The translations under genes were made by a program, and so were the position numbers. Shown here piece after piece: positions 21,287 through 30,095 of a DNA stretch of 64,000 bases. Source of the DNA: Chitinophaga pinensis (GTDB taxonomy: Bacteria; Bacteroidota; Bacteroidia; Chitinophagales; Chitinophagaceae); contig CAMCMP010000015.1 of assembly GCA_945876095.1 (NCBI GenBank), positions 1 to 64,000 on the forward strand. The letters are read 5' to 3'. Positions within the stretch are counted from its first letter, which is position 1; every line of letters starts with the position of its first letter. A model generated the notes under the pieces. The model saw only the letters and a program-made list of their open reading frames with translations, was not told the DNA's origin and did no database searches.

Positions 21287-23086
21287 ATGAGTTTTTTAAG
21301 AATATTTAAATACATACATATACCAAGAAAAAAACTGGCATTGTACCTTTTTTTTACAATCTTGGCTACGCTATTTTCGCTGCTTTCCATCAATGCGTTG
21401 GCCCCTTTCATGAACATCATTTTCAAGACTGATAGTTCAATTCCAGGAATCAAGGCAAAATCGTTGGGTAGATTCAATGATTTTTTTCAGCTGTTAATTA
21501 ATGATCACGGTTCCCTCTATGCCCTTGGAGTCATTTGCTCTTTGATGATTGTTTCAATTTTGCTTAAAAACCTTTTTGTTTATCTGTCCCTATATATTTC
21601 AACCCCCGTGCGAAGCCAAATCTTAGCTGATTTTCGATTAAGATTATATAGCAAAATTTTACAATTACCTGTAGGTTTTTTCACAGAACAAAAAAAAGGA
21701 GACCTAATGAGTCGTATGACTGGAGATATTAACGAAGTCCAGGGTTCCATTTTTACGGCTTTAGAGGGATTAGTAAAAGACCCCCTCATCATCATTTCTT
21801 TTTTAATTTCGATGATTATATTAAGTCCTCATCTTTCCTTATTTCTTCTGATATTTTTACCAATAACAGCATTGTTTATAGGTAAAATTAGCAAGCGATT
21901 AAAAAAACAATCTACTGCACACTCTGTGGCACAAGGTGAAAATATTTCACATGTAGAAGAAACGCTGAGTAGTATAAAAGTAATTAAAGCCTTTAGAGCT
22001 GAAGAAAGAATGCTCAACAAATTTAATGATGGCAATGAAAAACTTTTTTTATTGCTTAATAAAATGACACTGCGGCGTGATTTAGCCAGCCCCATTACCG
22101 AGGTTTTGGGTGTTACTGTACTATGTGCTATTTTATATATTGGAGGTCGATTTGTTTTTAGCGAAGGAGCTGAACTCACTGGTGGTGATTTGATGGCATT
22201 TATTTTATTGTTTGCAATGATCATCAATCCAGCAAAGAATTTATCCACCACCATATCCAGTATGCAAAAAGGAATGGGTGCTGTAGAGAGAATTGAAGAG
22301 ATTTTAAATGCGCCTATTCAGGTAGAAGAAAAAGACAATGCAAAGGTTTTAAATGGATTCAATCAATCGATTGAATTTAAAAATGTAAGTTTTAGATACA
22401 ATGATAAAACGGTTTTGAAGAATATCAATTTTGTAATTCAGAAAGGTAAAACAGTAGCATTGGTAGGGTCATCGGGTGCAGGAAAATCAACCTTAGCGGA
22501 TCTTATTCCACGCTTTCATGATGTGAGTGAAGGTACTATTTTGATTGATGGAATAGATATCAAAGACTTTACCCTTCAATCGCTTCGCAAACAAATGAGC
22601 ATAGTAACACAGGAAGCCATTTTATTTAATGACTCCATTGCAAATAATATCGCATTAGGTAATATCAATGCATCATCAGAAGAAATCACAGAGGCTGCTA
22701 CCATTGCGAATGCTCACCAATTTATTCAACACAAGGAGGATAAATACGATACCAATATAGGCGACCGAGGAATGAAGCTAAGTGGGGGTGAGCGCCAACG
22801 TATTACTATTGCCAGGGCAGTATTGCAAAATCCACCGATACTCATTCTTGATGAAGCTACCTCCTCCTTAGATACTGAGAGTGAACGTTTAGTACAGGAT
22901 GCGATTGTTAACTTAATGCAAGATCGTACATCTTTAGTCATCGCCCACCGGCTGAGCACCATCAGTAATGCAGACGAAATTATTGTATTACAAAAAGGAT
23001 CTATCATTGAAAGAGGTACCCATGATTCCTTAATTTCACAAAACGGTTTTTATAAAAAATTAGTGGAAATGCAAGAAATAAAATAA
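21287..23086 (+). CDS. MsbA-like ABC exporter (fused permease and ATPase)
   Basis: A 599-residue half-transporter of the lipid/drug exporter class. The N-terminal 310 residues contain about six membrane helices (for example LFFTILATLFSLLSINALAP and DLMAFILLFAMIINPA). The ATPase has Walker A GSSGAGKST (about residue 393), the signature LSGGERQR (about 497), Walker B ILILDEATSSLD and the switch AHRLS. It would act as a homodimer in the inner membrane. Substrate is unknown; lipid A precursor or lipid export is the common role of such proteins. Confidence 0.88.
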   Translation: MSFLRIFKYIHIPRKKLALYLFFTILATLFSLLSINALAPFMNIIFKTDSSIPGIKAKSLGRFNDFFQLLINDHGSLYALGVICSLMIVSILLKNLFVYLSLYISTPVRSQILADFRLRLYSKILQLPVGFFTEQKKGDLMSRMTGDINEVQGSIFTALEGLVKDPLIIISFLISMIILSPHLSLFLLIFLPITALFIGKISKRLKKQSTAHSVAQGENISHVEETLSSIKVIKAFRAEERMLNKFNDGNEKLFLLLNKMTLRRDLASPITEVLGVTVLCAILYIGGRFVFSEGAELTGGDLMAFILLFAMIINPAKNLSTTISSMQKGMGAVERIEEILNAPIQVEEKDNAKVLNGFNQSIEFKNVSFRYNDKTVLKNINFVIQKGKTVALVGSSGAGKSTLADLIPRFHDVSEGTILIDGIDIKDFTLQSLRKQMSIVTQEAILFNDSIANNIALGNINASSEEITEAATIANAHQFIQHKEDKYDTNIGDRGMKLSGGERQRITIARAVLQNPPILILDEATSSLDTESERLVQDAIVNLMQDRTSLVIAHRLSTISNADEIIVLQKGSIIERGTHDSLISQNGFYKKLVEMQEIK

Positions 23087-23154
23087 GTGAATTTTTAAAA
23101 AATTGATTGCTTATCTTTCGATCAGTTCTTTTAACTATTTTATTATTTTTATTT

Positions 23155-23856
23155 ATGCTAGTAAAAACTTTCGGCAGTGCTGTGTATGGGGTAGAAGCAA
23201 TCACTATTGCAGTAGAAGTAAACATTAATAATCAAGGGAAATCTGACGCGATCATTGTAGGGCTGCCTGATGGAGCTGTGAAAGAAAGTTTACTGAGAGT
23301 GGAAAGCGCTATTAAGGACAACAATTTTTTTATGCCGAGAACAAGGCTAATTGTAAACCTTGCCCCTGCAGATATTAGAAAAAGTGGAACTGCTTTTGAT
23401 CTTCCAATTGCAATGGCTACCCTTGGTGCTAGCAACCAACTTGTCAATCCTGAAAAACTTACCGACTATGTCATAATGGGTGAACTCAGTCTAGACGGTG
23501 CCGTTAGATCGATTAAAGGTGCGCTACCCATCGCTATACAAGCAAGAAAAGAAAATTTCAAAGGTCTAATAGTTCCAAAACAAAATGCAAGAGAAGCTGC
23601 TATGGTGAATAACCTGGCTGTATTTGGGGTTGAACACCTAAACGAAGTAATCGATTTTTTTAAAGATGAGACAACGCTTACACCTACAACAGTAAATACA
23701 CGAGAAGAATTTGCCTACGCGCAAAGCGAATTCGACATCGACTTTTGTGATGTGAAAGGACAAGAAAATATAAAAAGGGCTTTAGAGATTGCAGCAGCAG
23801 GTGGCCATAATGCCATTATAATGGGTGTCTATTATACTATATCAAAAAAATTGTAA
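23155..23856 (+). pseudogene. comM: comM, 5' fragment (residues 1-221), truncated by island 1
   Basis: ComM (YifB) is an AAA+ helicase that promotes branch migration when DNA is integrated in natural transformation. This piece is the N-terminal domain, starting MLVKTFGSAVYGVEAITIAV and ending GGHNAI just before the Walker A loop. The ATG at 23155 is the family start; an upstream TTG at 23107 is not needed. After codon 221 (ATT, 23815-23817) the frame runs 12 codons into island DNA and stops at 23856. No internal frameshift is present, so the fragment looks intact apart from the insertion. Confidence 0.93.
23795..23840. other. attL of island 1
   Basis: comM sequence ends after ATT at 23815-23817, and the next bases (ATAATGGGTGTC) are island sequence. 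The shared ATT core reappears at 33240-33242. Only this junction gives an in-frame ComM on excision. The island side carries one arm (AATGGGTGTC, 23820-23829) of the reconstructed attP. Confidence 0.75.
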
Positions 23857-23861
23857 CTTTG
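23854..23861 (+). promoter_or_regulatory. Promoter -7 element of the island 1 integrase
   Basis: TAACTTTG matches TAnnTTTG and lies 22 bases before the ATG. It sits inside a small inverted repeat, TTGTAA (23851-23856) and TTACAA (23869-23874), a possible operator close to the attachment site. Confidence 0.55.
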
Positions 23862-23883
23862 TATTCTATTACAACTATTATAG

Positions 23884-25716
23884 ATGTCAAAAAAATTTGC
23901 AATTTTATTGGTAAGGGTTAGTACGATGGGTCAGAGTTATGACCCTCAAACTGAAGATCTCAAGAAATACGCACTTTCTTTAGGGTACAACCAACTAAAG
24001 ATAATTGAAACAAAAGAAAGTGGATTGGCTGATTTAGATAAGAAAATCGGGACTAATCAACTATTCTCATTTATTAAGGATAATCCAAAATACAATGTTG
24101 TATTTTCAACAGAAATTTCAAGAATTGGTAGACGACAAAGTATTTTACATCAGATAAAAGAGTGGTTTGTAAAAAATAAAATCCAATTATTCGTAAAAGA
24201 TGTCGGGTATTCATTATTTGACGAAAATGGTAAAGTGACTATAGCAGGTGATATGATGTTTAGTCTGTATGGTCTTTTTGCAGAGTCTGAAATTAAACAG
24301 AAAAAAGACAGATTTAGAAGGGCAAAACAAAGTTTAATGGAAATGGGGTACTCAATCCCAGGTAAACTATTATTTGGTTACAAAAGAGTAAAAGGAGAAG
24401 GAGATAAAAACACATATATTTTAGATCCTGTAAACTCTAAAGTAGTAAGAACTATTTTTAATTGGTATATAAATGGGATTGATAAAAGTGAGAAAAATGT
24501 ATCTATAAGACGTATCTCAATAGAATGTGTAAAAAAAGGATTCCCGAAGTATACTCATAGTAAGAGAAATGTTAACAAATTACTGAAAGAGGAAGGGTAT
24601 ACCGGTGAAAAAATCACAAACAACAAAAGGAAAAATATAAATTATGAAGTTGGAGGGTCTGAAGAGAAATATTTTATTACAAACAATAAAATAAAATACC
24701 CAATAATCATTGATAAAGAGACTTTTAAACATGCACAATCAAGTTTAATAGAGAAAAACTCAAAAGTTGACAAATCCACTAAAAATATCACACTTCTATC
24801 CCAACTGATTAAGTGTGAAAAATGTGAAAGTCATTATAGTGGAAATTATAGAATTATCAATGGTCATGATAGAAGTAGTTATAGATGTAGTAGTAGAAGT
24901 GGAATGAAATTCTGCAAAAACACTAAATCCATAGGAATGTCATTATTGGATAGTGTAATATGGAGTTTAATTAAAACAGATTTTTACCTATTATCCAAAG
25001 TAATATCAAACTATAATCCAAATAATGAAGTTGAACCTCTAAAGAACTCATTAAGGTTATTGGAAGAAAGAATTACCGAAATAGATGTAGAGGTATCCTC
25101 AATGAGTGAATCAATGAAAGGATTTAGAAATTTTAAGAATATCTCGGGTATAGAGTTCATCAATACGATTAACACTAAACTACAAAAATTAGATAAGGAA
25201 AGAAATCGGTTGGAAAATCAAATATCTAAAGTTCAGATTAGTTTAATGTCAAGAGAGATTGATTTTAATAATCTTTTTAGTTCAGTAAAACCAAACTTAG
25301 TACTAATTGAAAACTCTAAAGAATTATTAAAAAGATACTTCAATCTCTTTATTTCCAAAATCAATATTGTTTTGCAAAGTTCTAGGTATACAATTTTAGA
25401 AGTAAATTTCAATCTTCATAGTCATCATCCAATTACAGAATTATCAACCTCCAAAAAAATATTAGGAGTAAGGCCAGTTATAGAATTAAAAACAAAGACG
25501 TGGGTAATTTTAGACAAAAGAAACACCCAGCACGTTGATTTATACAAAACGACAGAGGAATTAAGATTAACTAAAGATAAACATGGTTTTATTCTGACTA
25601 ATTCACAATCTAAGAGAAAGAAAGAGGTTACAATAAACTTTGAGGATATTAAATTACCCAAATACAAGGATGTGATTGATCAATTCCAGTTATATAAGTT
25701 AAAAATGTTTTCCTAA
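23884..25716 (+). CDS. Large serine recombinase (integrase of island 1)
   Basis: A 610-residue site-specific recombinase that should catalyse attP x attB integration. Its N-terminal resolvase domain has the motif VRVST with catalytic Ser13 and the later segment SRIGRR. A recombinase domain follows (about residues 160-285, GYSIPGKLLFGYKRVKGEG), then a zinc-ribbon region with CEKC and two later cysteines (about 316-345), and a coiled-coil insertion (about 385-445) typical of large serine integrases. It lies 66 bases inside the left boundary, as expected for an integrase next to its att site. Confidence 0.93.
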   Translation: MSKKFAILLVRVSTMGQSYDPQTEDLKKYALSLGYNQLKIIETKESGLADLDKKIGTNQLFSFIKDNPKYNVVFSTEISRIGRRQSILHQIKEWFVKNKIQLFVKDVGYSLFDENGKVTIAGDMMFSLYGLFAESEIKQKKDRFRRAKQSLMEMGYSIPGKLLFGYKRVKGEGDKNTYILDPVNSKVVRTIFNWYINGIDKSEKNVSIRRISIECVKKGFPKYTHSKRNVNKLLKEEGYTGEKITNNKRKNINYEVGGSEEKYFITNNKIKYPIIIDKETFKHAQSSLIEKNSKVDKSTKNITLLSQLIKCEKCESHYSGNYRIINGHDRSSYRCSSRSGMKFCKNTKSIGMSLLDSVIWSLIKTDFYLLSKVISNYNPNNEVEPLKNSLRLLEERITEIDVEVSSMSESMKGFRNFKNISGIEFINTINTKLQKLDKERNRLENQISKVQISLMSREIDFNNLFSSVKPNLVLIENSKELLKRYFNLFISKINIVLQSSRYTILEVNFNLHSHHPITELSTSKKILGVRPVIELKTKTWVILDKRNTQHVDLYKTTEELRLTKDKHGFILTNSQSKRKKEVTINFEDIKLPKYKDVIDQFQLYKLKMFS

Positions 25717-25718
25717 AG

Positions 25719-25835
25719 TGTCTCAAAATAAAGGTATGATAATTCAACCTCCTCAAATCCCCTATTTTGGGGATTTTTTTGTGCAATTATTTTGATTTAG
25801 GTGTCTTACGAAATATGAATGTTTTTTTTGAGACA
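25719..25835. repeat. Inverted copies of TGTCTCAAAA flanking a terminator
   Basis: TGTCTCAAAA at 25719-25728 is mirrored by TTTTGAGACA at 25826-25835, just after the integrase stop. The same ten bases occur again at 27975-27984, in front of the methyltransferase operon. Three copies in one 9-kb element suggest a shared binding site. The stretch also contains the terminator at 25755-25780. Confidence 0.5.
25755..25780 (+). terminator. Terminator after the island 1 integrase
   Basis: AAATCCCC pairs with GGGGATTT around the loop TATTTT, followed by T to 25780. It starts 39 bases after the integrase stop. Confidence 0.88.
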
Positions 25836-25954
25836 ACTCGGTCTTCCTCTCAACTCTTTACTATTTATAGATATTCCTTTACACTTGGAATAATAAACAA
25901 TACCACATAGAGGGTAATTCCACTTACTATGCAGTTATACTAACAATCAATAAG

Positions 25955-26476
25955 ATGAAAACTTCAATTTTTAATGGATTAAACACAGGAAAACTAGATT
26001 TTGACTATAATATCAGATATAGACCAAGAATAAATGTTACACCACTTTCAATGAATAGACAAATACAATACCTATTCAAAGGTGTTGATTATGAACATAT
26101 ATGTTATGTCTGGGAAAATGACAAAGGGACAAATCATAAACATTCTCATAGTCTAATTAAGACGTCAGACAAGAACTTGATTATGCAACTAAAAGAAAAT
26201 CTAAAATCTACAAAAGAACCAATTATAGGAGATAGAGAGATTCTAATTAGGGAAATAAAGAATTTGGTTAGTCCAACGACAGGTGAAATATTGAAAATTG
26301 ATAAACACAGAAAAGTAGTAGTTGAACACAATGAAATCAGAGGAAAACACGGAGTGGTTTATGTAGAACCTGTATTAAGTAATATTTCGTCCTCGATTTA
26401 CACACACAAGTATACAGATTACGGGTCAAACTTTGGGTACATTATACCTTACTTAACCTTTCAAACTCCTTTATGA
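25955..26476 (+). CDS. Possible HUH/Rep-like protein
   Basis: This 173-residue protein is not recognised with certainty. It has a histidine motif HKHSHSLI (residues 61-68) preceded by a beta-like strand ICYVWENDKG, and a late tyrosine motif YTHKY (149-153). This order, HxH then YxxK, is the layout of rolling-circle replication initiators and relaxases. A similar layout occurs in the protein at 45818-46216 in island 2. A role as replication or mobilisation initiator of the island is an inference. Its 3' end overlaps the convergent ParB-methyltransferase gene by 35 bases. Confidence 0.5.
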   Translation: MKTSIFNGLNTGKLDFDYNIRYRPRINVTPLSMNRQIQYLFKGVDYEHICYVWENDKGTNHKHSHSLIKTSDKNLIMQLKENLKSTKEPIIGDREILIREIKNLVSPTTGEILKIDKHRKVVVEHNEIRGKHGVVYVEPVLSNISSSIYTHKYTDYGSNFGYIIPYLTFQTPL

Positions 26477-27926
26477 CCACTTTAGTGTAATTAGAATTCG
26501 TATCATATCCCCACACAGACATACCAAGACTATATCCATCAAAAAGCACCCCCGAAAGTCCACTATAACAATCTAGAAGATGGAAATCACTCATATCTTT
26601 AATTCTATTTGTTGGAGTTAGGTTTGGAGTAACAAGTGCAAGTAAAGACCTACGAAGGTCTTCAGGAAATGGACAAGGATGAAGAATATTGAATTGTTTT
26701 TTTGACTTAATTTGATTTGCAACAGGAGTCGAAATTATGTCTAACATCTCACTATCCCAATAGTCTTGTAAGTTCTTTTTTCCGTCACTTAAGTAAGGTG
26801 AATATCCTGATTGGTTCCCTCTATGGTATGGAGCAGTGGTATCTTTATTCTCGGTTTTTGATTTAATTCTAAAATGATTGAAATTGTATTTCTTCGATTT
26901 TGTTATGAAAAAGACTATCTCGTGTGAGGTAGATAACCTTGATTTTACAGAATTTGGTATTGGGTTAACCTTACGGACACAAATTTCATTGATAAGTAAA
27001 AAGGGTTTCCTTTTCATCATTTCAATCACAATTCTATGTGGAATATTCATCAGGGAACCATTTTTGTCATACGTATTTCCCAAATGAACGAACATCACCC
27101 CACTTTTTGATAATACCCTAAAACACTCATCCATAACGTCACAAACATTACTAATATAATCTTCTACATTTTTCTCATTCCCGTGTTCATTAGATTTTTT
27201 GGAATAAATCCTATGACGATAGAACACTGGAGAACATATGATAGCGTTTATTCCTTCAGAAGGGATTTCGGACATATCCACAGAAGATTTACAGAAAATA
27301 TTAAATCTACCTTTTGATGTGTTCTTTTTACCCCTTATAAAGTTGGGAGTAATTGATTGATCTTCTTGAGTTTCCCTCTTGCATAGTATATGAGCTTGTG
27401 AGATTGAAATTTCATCCAAATCAATTTTTTCAAGTAATTCTGGTTTGATTAACCTAATTGTTTTTAATTTACTTATTTGACCCTCTGCAACACCAATCCT
27501 TTTACTAATAACCTTTCTTTTATCCCCCTTGATTAACTCGGCATTTGTGCCGACATCATTTTTATTTTCTTTACTGGTGTAATAATACTTTTCAAGAATA
27601 TCAATTTCCCTTAAAAGGGTGGTAGCTTTTTTGACCCTTGTCCTGTTATAAGAGATAATGAAAAGTGGAATATCTTCCTTTTCGACATCAATCAATTTGA
27701 CATTTGTTTTTTCGTAATTAAGTCTTTGGAGACAAAGAAGACGTCTATTCCCAGACAGAACAAGGTATGATTTAGGTTTTCCAGACTTAATCACAACTAA
27801 TGGTTCTAATAGTCCAATTTGTTGGATATTTTCCATTAAATCGTCAATATCCATATTACCCATATAGATTTCATCATTGAGGGGATGACTTGACAGATTG
27901 GATAATGGAACGTTCCTTATAATCAT
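26442..27926 (-). CDS. ParB-domain/DNA methyltransferase fusion
   Basis: The 494-residue protein joins a ParB/Srx-like N-terminal domain (residues 1-110, with SGNRR at 58-62), a helical segment like the ParB HTH (about 135-185, VISKRIGVAEGQISKLKT), and a beta-class amino-methyltransferase domain. The catalytic motif IV, normally S/D-P-P-Y, reads CSPVFY (231-236). HPCPFPEDLRRSLL is the conserved pre-motif-I segment, and motif I is DCYSGLSG (about 452-459) rather than the usual DPFxGSGT. The changes leave activity in doubt. It is divergent from the EcoRI-type methyltransferase operon. Possible roles are host or anti-restriction methylation, or DNA-binding partition. Confidence 0.78.
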   Translation of the reverse strand: MIIRNVPLSNLSSHPLNDEIYMGNMDIDDLMENIQQIGLLEPLVVIKSGKPKSYLVLSGNRRLLCLQRLNYEKTNVKLIDVEKEDIPLFIISYNRTRVKKATTLLREIDILEKYYYTSKENKNDVGTNAELIKGDKRKVISKRIGVAEGQISKLKTIRLIKPELLEKIDLDEISISQAHILCKRETQEDQSITPNFIRGKKNTSKGRFNIFCKSSVDMSEIPSEGINAIICSPVFYRHRIYSKKSNEHGNEKNVEDYISNVCDVMDECFRVLSKSGVMFVHLGNTYDKNGSLMNIPHRIVIEMMKRKPFLLINEICVRKVNPIPNSVKSRLSTSHEIVFFITKSKKYNFNHFRIKSKTENKDTTAPYHRGNQSGYSPYLSDGKKNLQDYWDSEMLDIISTPVANQIKSKKQFNILHPCPFPEDLRRSLLALVTPNLTPTNRIKDMSDFHLLDCYSGLSGVLFDGYSLGMSVWGYDTNSNYTKVVIKEFERLSKV

Positions 27927-28000
27927 ATATCAAATATTAGGATATTACCTCAATGTAGCAAAAAAAATCACTAGTTTTGAGACATAATCTTATATATAAT

Positions 28001-29008
28001 ATGTCAACAAAGGGGTTAAATAGAAATTTGCAAACAGCGAAATCGTCTAAAAAAGACGAGTTCTATACTCAACTTTCAGATATTGAAAGAGAGTTGAAAC
28101 ATTATAAATCTCATTTTAAAAATAAAATAGTTTATTGTAATTGCGATGATCCTCGTGTTAGTAATTTTTTTCATTTCTTCTCTTATAATTTTGAAAGTTT
28201 AGGATTAAAAAAACTAATTGGAACTTGTTATAAGAACCAAGAGATGGATTTATTCAGTGAAAATAAATCCGAAAATGCAATTATACTTGAATATAGTGGG
28301 GATAAAAACGGGAATAGTGTCCCTGATAAAAATGAAATTGGAGTTAAAAAACTTAAAGGGGATGGAGATTTTAGAAGTAAAGAATGTATTGAATTATTAA
28401 AACAATCTGATATTATTGTAACTAACCCACCATTCAGTTTATTTAGAGAGTTTGTCACTCAACTAGTTCAATATGATAAGAAATTTTTAATTGTTGGTAG
28501 TTTTAATGCGATTACTTACAAAGAGATATTCAAATTGGTTCAAGAGAACAAGTTGTGGTTGGGGTATGGTTTTAAAGGAGGTAACGCATTTTTTAAAACT
28601 CCTCATCTTAAAGAATTTGCAAAGGGGGTTTATGATGAAGAAACTGGATTGGTCAAGTTCAGAAATGTCACATGGTATACAAATTTAGATATTTCAAAAC
28701 GTCATGAACAACAGATTTTATACAAAGAATATAATCCAAAAGAATACCCAACTTATGATAATTATAACGCAATAGAAGTTTCAAAAGTTGCAGATATTCC
28801 CGGAAACTATAATGGAGTTATGGGTGTTCCCATAACTTTTCTTGACAAATATAATCCTAGTCAATTTGAAATTGTTGGTTCAGATTCTGATGTAAAATCG
28901 GGACTACTACCTGAAATTGTGAAATCAGGATGGACAGGAAAAACAGATAGGGCTTATATTAATGGGAAAAGGATGTATGCGAGACTTTTAATTAAACTCA
29001 ACAAATAA
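28001..29008 (+). CDS. EcoRI-family adenine-specific DNA methyltransferase
   Basis: This 335-residue enzyme fits the M.EcoRI family, which methylates adenine. KKDEFYTQLSDIEREL (about residues 17-32) and KIVYCNCDDPRVSNFFHFF are family signatures. The catalytic motif IV is TNPPF, in the segment DIIVTNPPFSLFREFV. The frame opens at a TTG (27977), but the ATG at 28001 gives the conserved start and is chosen. It is the first gene of a tight three-gene operon (gaps of 4 and 6 bases) with a DUF262-HNH and an Mrr-like nuclease. An EcoRI-type endonuclease is not present, so its site should not be assumed to be GAATTC. Confidence 0.88.
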   Translation: MSTKGLNRNLQTAKSSKKDEFYTQLSDIERELKHYKSHFKNKIVYCNCDDPRVSNFFHFFSYNFESLGLKKLIGTCYKNQEMDLFSENKSENAIILEYSGDKNGNSVPDKNEIGVKKLKGDGDFRSKECIELLKQSDIIVTNPPFSLFREFVTQLVQYDKKFLIVGSFNAITYKEIFKLVQENKLWLGYGFKGGNAFFKTPHLKEFAKGVYDEETGLVKFRNVTWYTNLDISKRHEQQILYKEYNPKEYPTYDNYNAIEVSKVADIPGNYNGVMGVPITFLDKYNPSQFEIVGSDSDVKSGLLPEIVKSGWTGKTDRAYINGKRMYARLLIKLNK

Positions 29009-29012
29009 TAAT

Positions 29013-30089
29013 ATGAATATTATATTAAAAGAGATTTACGTAAAAGATTTGACCAGTGGGTATGAAGATAATGAAGAGAATGGTGTAATTGGATATAGTG
29101 GAAAATTAGATATAAGACCACCATATCAAAGAGAATTTGTTTATGGTGATAAAGAACGTAATTCAGTAATTCAAACCCTTACAAAGGATTATCCTCTTAA
29201 TGTCATGTATTGGGCTGTTAGAGAAGATGGAAATTTTGAAGTAATAGATGGTCAACAAAGGACAATCTCAATATGTCAATATGTGAAAGGTGATTTTTCT
29301 TTAAATGGGTTGTCATTCCATAATCTACCTAAAGACAAACAAGAACAAATATTGAACTATAAAGTAATGGTTTATTTCTGTTCTGGAACAGATAGTGAAA
29401 AACTTGAATGGTTTAAGACAATCAATATTGCAGGAAAAGAATTAACAATACAAGAATTAAGAAACGCTGTTTACTCTGGTTCATGGGTTTCTGATTCAAA
29501 AAGGTATTTTTCTAAAAATAGTAGACCCAAAATTGGTGATGAATATTTAAGTGGGTCTTCTAACAGACAAGAATATTTGGAAACATGTATTGACTGGATT
29601 TCAAATAATAATATTGAAGGTTATATGTCTAAAAATCAACATGAACCTAATGCAAATGAACTATGGTTATATTTTCAAAGTGTGATAAATTGGGTTAAAA
29701 CTATATTCCCTAATTATCGAAGAGAAATGAAAGGAATTGAATGGGGGTTTCTATATAATGAATTTAAAGACAATAAATTTGACCATACTAAACTTGAGTT
29801 AGAGATTTCCCAACTAATGCAAGATGAAGATGTTACAAATAAAAGAGGTATATATGAATATGTTCTTTCACAGAAAGAAAAATTATTGAACATTCGTTCA
29901 TTTTCAGATAATCAAAAAAGGGAATCATACGAGAGACAAAAAGGTATATGTGTTAAATGCGGAGAATATTTTGAATTAAGTGAGATGGAGGCTGATCATA
30001 TAAAACCATGGCATCAAGGGGGTAAAACGTCAAGTGAAAATTGTCAAATGTTATGCAAAATGGACAATCGAATTAAGTCAGGTAAATAA
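29013..30089 (+). CDS. DUF262-HNH nuclease
   Basis: The 358-residue protein has an N-terminal DUF262 domain with the DGQQRT motif (residues 79-84), characteristic of nucleotide-dependent GmrS-like proteins. It ends with a complete HNH nuclease motif: CVKC (about 312-315), DHIKPWHQGG (328-337), N343 and N352. DUF262/HNH proteins include type IV enzymes such as GmrSD and partners of modification genes. It lies 4 bases after the methyltransferase gene and 6 before the Mrr-like gene, so restriction tied to that methylation is likely (inference). Confidence 0.87.
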   Translation: MNIILKEIYVKDLTSGYEDNEENGVIGYSGKLDIRPPYQREFVYGDKERNSVIQTLTKDYPLNVMYWAVREDGNFEVIDGQQRTISICQYVKGDFSLNGLSFHNLPKDKQEQILNYKVMVYFCSGTDSEKLEWFKTINIAGKELTIQELRNAVYSGSWVSDSKRYFSKNSRPKIGDEYLSGSSNRQEYLETCIDWISNNNIEGYMSKNQHEPNANELWLYFQSVINWVKTIFPNYRREMKGIEWGFLYNEFKDNKFDHTKLELEISQLMQDEDVTNKRGIYEYVLSQKEKLLNIRSFSDNQKRESYERQKGICVKCGEYFELSEMEADHIKPWHQGGKTSSENCQMLCKMDNRIKSGK

Positions 30090-30095
30090 AATATT

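Noticed and set aside
28001..29008. GAATTC specificity inferred from the EcoRI family
   Set aside because: Family membership does not fix the site, no EcoRI endonuclease is present, and GAATTC itself occurs in the island (for example at 31189 and 33049).
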